Source: Apostichopus parvimensis (Eukaryota > Echinodermata > Holothuroidea > Aspidochirotida > Stichopodidae). Taken from it: a stretch of 20,919 bases of DNA. Shown here piece after piece: positions 19,156-20,919 of the stretch. A program made the translations under genes and the position numbers. The DNA is taken from positions 1 through 20,919 of the forward strand of contig KN886079.1 of the NCBI GenBank assembly GCA_000934455.1, given 5' to 3'. The notes beneath the pieces are model-generated. The model was not told the origin of the DNA. It did no database searches and worked only from the letters and a program-made list of their open reading frames with translations. The first letter of the stretch is position 1. Every line of letters begins with the position of its first letter.

Positions 19156-19406
19156 CTAAAACCTTTCACTTTCTCGTTGTAGTTCCGAAACCAATGATCA
19201 TTAGGTTATGTAACCAGCTACAGTGATTTTATTCAGCATGTGCAAAAAAACCTCAGTCTCAATTATAGAAATAAACTTGAAAAAACACAAGACATTGAAG
19301 AACACATGTGACCAGTTGATGTCATATAAATATATTCGATGTGGCGATGTCAGTTTTCATAGCAACAGTTTCCACGGTAATGTTAATTTCCTGAGTAGCT
19401 ACTTCT

Positions 19407-19419
19407 GGGGGGGGGGGGG
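19407..19419. repeat. Poly-G run
   Basis: Thirteen consecutive G on the + strand, a homopolymer tract in intergenic DNA. Confidence 0.9.
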
Positions 19420-19478
19420 TCAAACATGGCGGGGTATCCCAGAGCGACTATGACTGAGGGAGGGATCAAAACGTGTCC

Positions 19479-19496
19479 GTGTGTGTGTGTGTGTGT
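19479..19496. repeat. (GT)9 microsatellite
   Basis: Uninterrupted GT dinucleotides, immediately followed by ACGCGCG. Confidence 0.9.
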
Positions 19497-19734
19497 ACGC
19501 GCGACATATAGAAATGTTCACAATAATGTTATCACTGTTAAAAGCATGATTCTGGAGTCAGGACACTGAAGTGAAGTCAAAAGATGAAATGCATGAGAAT
19601 ATAATACAAATCCATGGCAACCCGCTGCACAGATGCTTGAAATAAATTATGTAATGTTGAGGTCCAACAGTCTCAATGAATGAACAATCAGTAAGGACAG
19701 AATATTATTGTCAAGGGCAATTGATCAACATAAA

Positions 19735-19751
19735 CCCCCCCCCCCCCCCCC
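19735..19751. repeat. Poly-C run
   Basis: Seventeen consecutive C, continued by a C-rich stretch CACCCCCTCCCCCTC. Confidence 0.9.
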
Positions 19752-19769
19752 ACCCCCTCCCCCTCAAAA

Positions 19770-20640
19770 TTGAACCTGTCATTCAGTTTGTACCCATTAA
19801 ACTAGGTAGAAACTGAATGCGGATTATGGAAGAATACGAAAGATTTGCGGAGGCAATTGGTTTGTTCCATTCCCTCAGTAGGAAACAAAAAAGCTATGTG
19901 GACTTCACAGTGTTATATAACAATAACTCAAACAAAATAATAACATATATTGCAATAGAATTCTTTTTTGAATTTATTTAGTCTTTGATTAATTGTTATT
20001 GTTTTACCAGTCCTTTATGCAGTCATGAAACAGGTCAGGTAAGATTTATCCCCCTACATATAATTGGAATTGTCCATGTCCAAAGTCAAATGGCGTTAGT
20101 TTTGAATAGTATATATATACCTACAAGATCGTTGGAACATTTTTCAAAACATCAGTTTATTTTACGTACGTACTATATCTAGACAAAATATTTTTTAAGA
20201 ATCATAAGGACTATTCATTACTTTTAATCTGATTTTCTGCGATTCTGTTATCGAATTCTTTAAGAAAAATATTGTGTCGTTTGCACGCCGGGCTTACTAG
20301 TGACTAATTCGCTCAGACTCCACAGCAATTTGTCTAAATATTTGTTCAAAATGTTGTCATTTAGACGAAGTAGAACATAATTTGGTGTTAATTTTAGTAA
20401 CTGATTCGAATCGACACAACATGAGCTTTCTGAAACCGTTTGAATCAAGAATTGTGTTCACCTTCAATTGTCAGCATTACGAAAAGAACGGCTAATATTT
20501 GCCAAATAATTAGTATTTTCTGCACAAAAGAGGCTCACAACCATGTTCAAAATGGGTCCGCAAGATAAAATACGCCCTCTCCCAAATTGCTTAACACAGT
20601 GTTTTAGGTTGCAAGCTGTCGAAAAGTAAATATAATTTCC
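19770..20640. other. Intergenic DNA, no gene seen
   Basis: AT-rich with short random ORFs only. No exon-like signal or tRNA recognised. Confidence 0.5.
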
Positions 20641-20648
20641 ACGACGTT

Positions 20649-20684
20649 CAGGGACGGACCCCCCTCCCCCCACCTCCTCCAGGT
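20649..20684 (+). repeat. Possible degraded DNA-transposon terminus
   Basis: CAGGGACGGACCCCCCTCC resembles the CAGGGGCGGATCCAGG-type ends seen on many hAT-like elements, in the same orientation as the stretch at 20871. No partner end is visible. Confidence 0.25.
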
Positions 20685-20870
20685 ACATCACCACCAACCT
20701 TCTATATATAACTAACGGCTACATACATTGCGAAGATAGAAATGAAGAAATCCATTTACATAGCATATATATATGATTAAAACAAAGCATACGGTCAGCT
20801 TTACGTATAGGGACTTGTGCAGGCTTTATGAAATGATTTTAGAAATAACGAAGCGATATTTTGTTGTTTC

Positions 20871-20919
20871 CAGGGGCGTATCCAGGGGGGGCGCAACAGG
20901 CGCGCGCCCCCTATTGGCC
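20871..20919 (+). mobile_element. hAT-like transposon terminus, cut by window end
   Basis: The last 49 bases begin CAGGGGCGTATCCAGGGGG and continue GC-rich (GCGCAACAGGCGCGCGCCCC). This abrupt GC-rich block starting CAGGGGCG is typical of terminal inverted repeats of widespread hAT-superfamily elements. The rest of the element is outside the window, so class and size cannot be confirmed. Confidence 0.5.

Noticed and set aside
1..20919. CRISPR array, bacterial operon or phage-like system
   Set aside because: No regularly spaced identical repeats, no dense coding and no Shine-Dalgarno-led genes; all clear coding is intron-split and metazoan.

Overview
The window looks like animal nuclear DNA: AT-rich, with short exons, GT-AG introns, several classes of degenerate repeat, and no bacterial-type dense coding. 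The two recognisable genes are bilaterian. The tRNA-derived SINEs and the general repeat style would suit a marine invertebrate, perhaps an echinoderm or other invertebrate deuterostome. That placement is an inference; no marker in the window fixes the species.

Left part (about 1-6.4 kb, + strand): the last exons of a CELSR/Flamingo-type seven-pass cadherin, a core planar-cell-polarity receptor. Six exons chain with matching splice phases: 886-935, 3145-3297, 3729-3767, 4302-4469, 4909-5107 and 6108-6126. They encode about 208 residues of the cytoplasmic tail. Identification rests on the ordered motifs DSESDSE, ASSHSSDDED, HSTPK, WPGE and KGIMKKP, which recall the vertebrate CELSR2/CELSR1 tails. 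The last exon adds only a few residues and ends the protein in ETSV, a class I PDZ ligand.

Middle (about 6.4-10.7 kb): 3' UTR and intergenic DNA between two convergent genes, with no convincing coding sequence. A candidate distal poly(A) signal for CELSR lies at 8950, and candidate signals for the opposite gene lie near 9.7-9.8 and 10.3 kb.

Right-centre (10681-17022, - strand): a complete SEC13 gene, the WD40 subunit of the COPII outer coat and of the nuclear pore Y-complex. Nine coding exons give 318 residues, collinear with the vertebrate protein throughout. Its introns hold two copies of one tRNA-derived SINE, a roughly 57-bp minisatellite, a roughly 33-bp tandem repeat and a short hammerhead-like repeat motif.

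Right end (17.1-20.9 kb): immediately upstream of SEC13 sits a 1,013-bp element with 50-bp terminal inverted repeats (48/50 matching) and a 9-bp target-site duplication, so the proximal promoter is squeezed into about 140 bp or overlaps the transposon. Beyond it are decayed ORF-like fragments, homopolymer and GT runs, and a hAT-like transposon terminus cut by the window edge.

The two genes have no obvious shared pathway in this arrangement: one is a PCP receptor and the other a secretory-coat component. The most notable observations are the terminal-exon PDZ ligand on the CELSR tail, with a possible intron-retention switch, and the new-looking TIR element at the SEC13 promoter.
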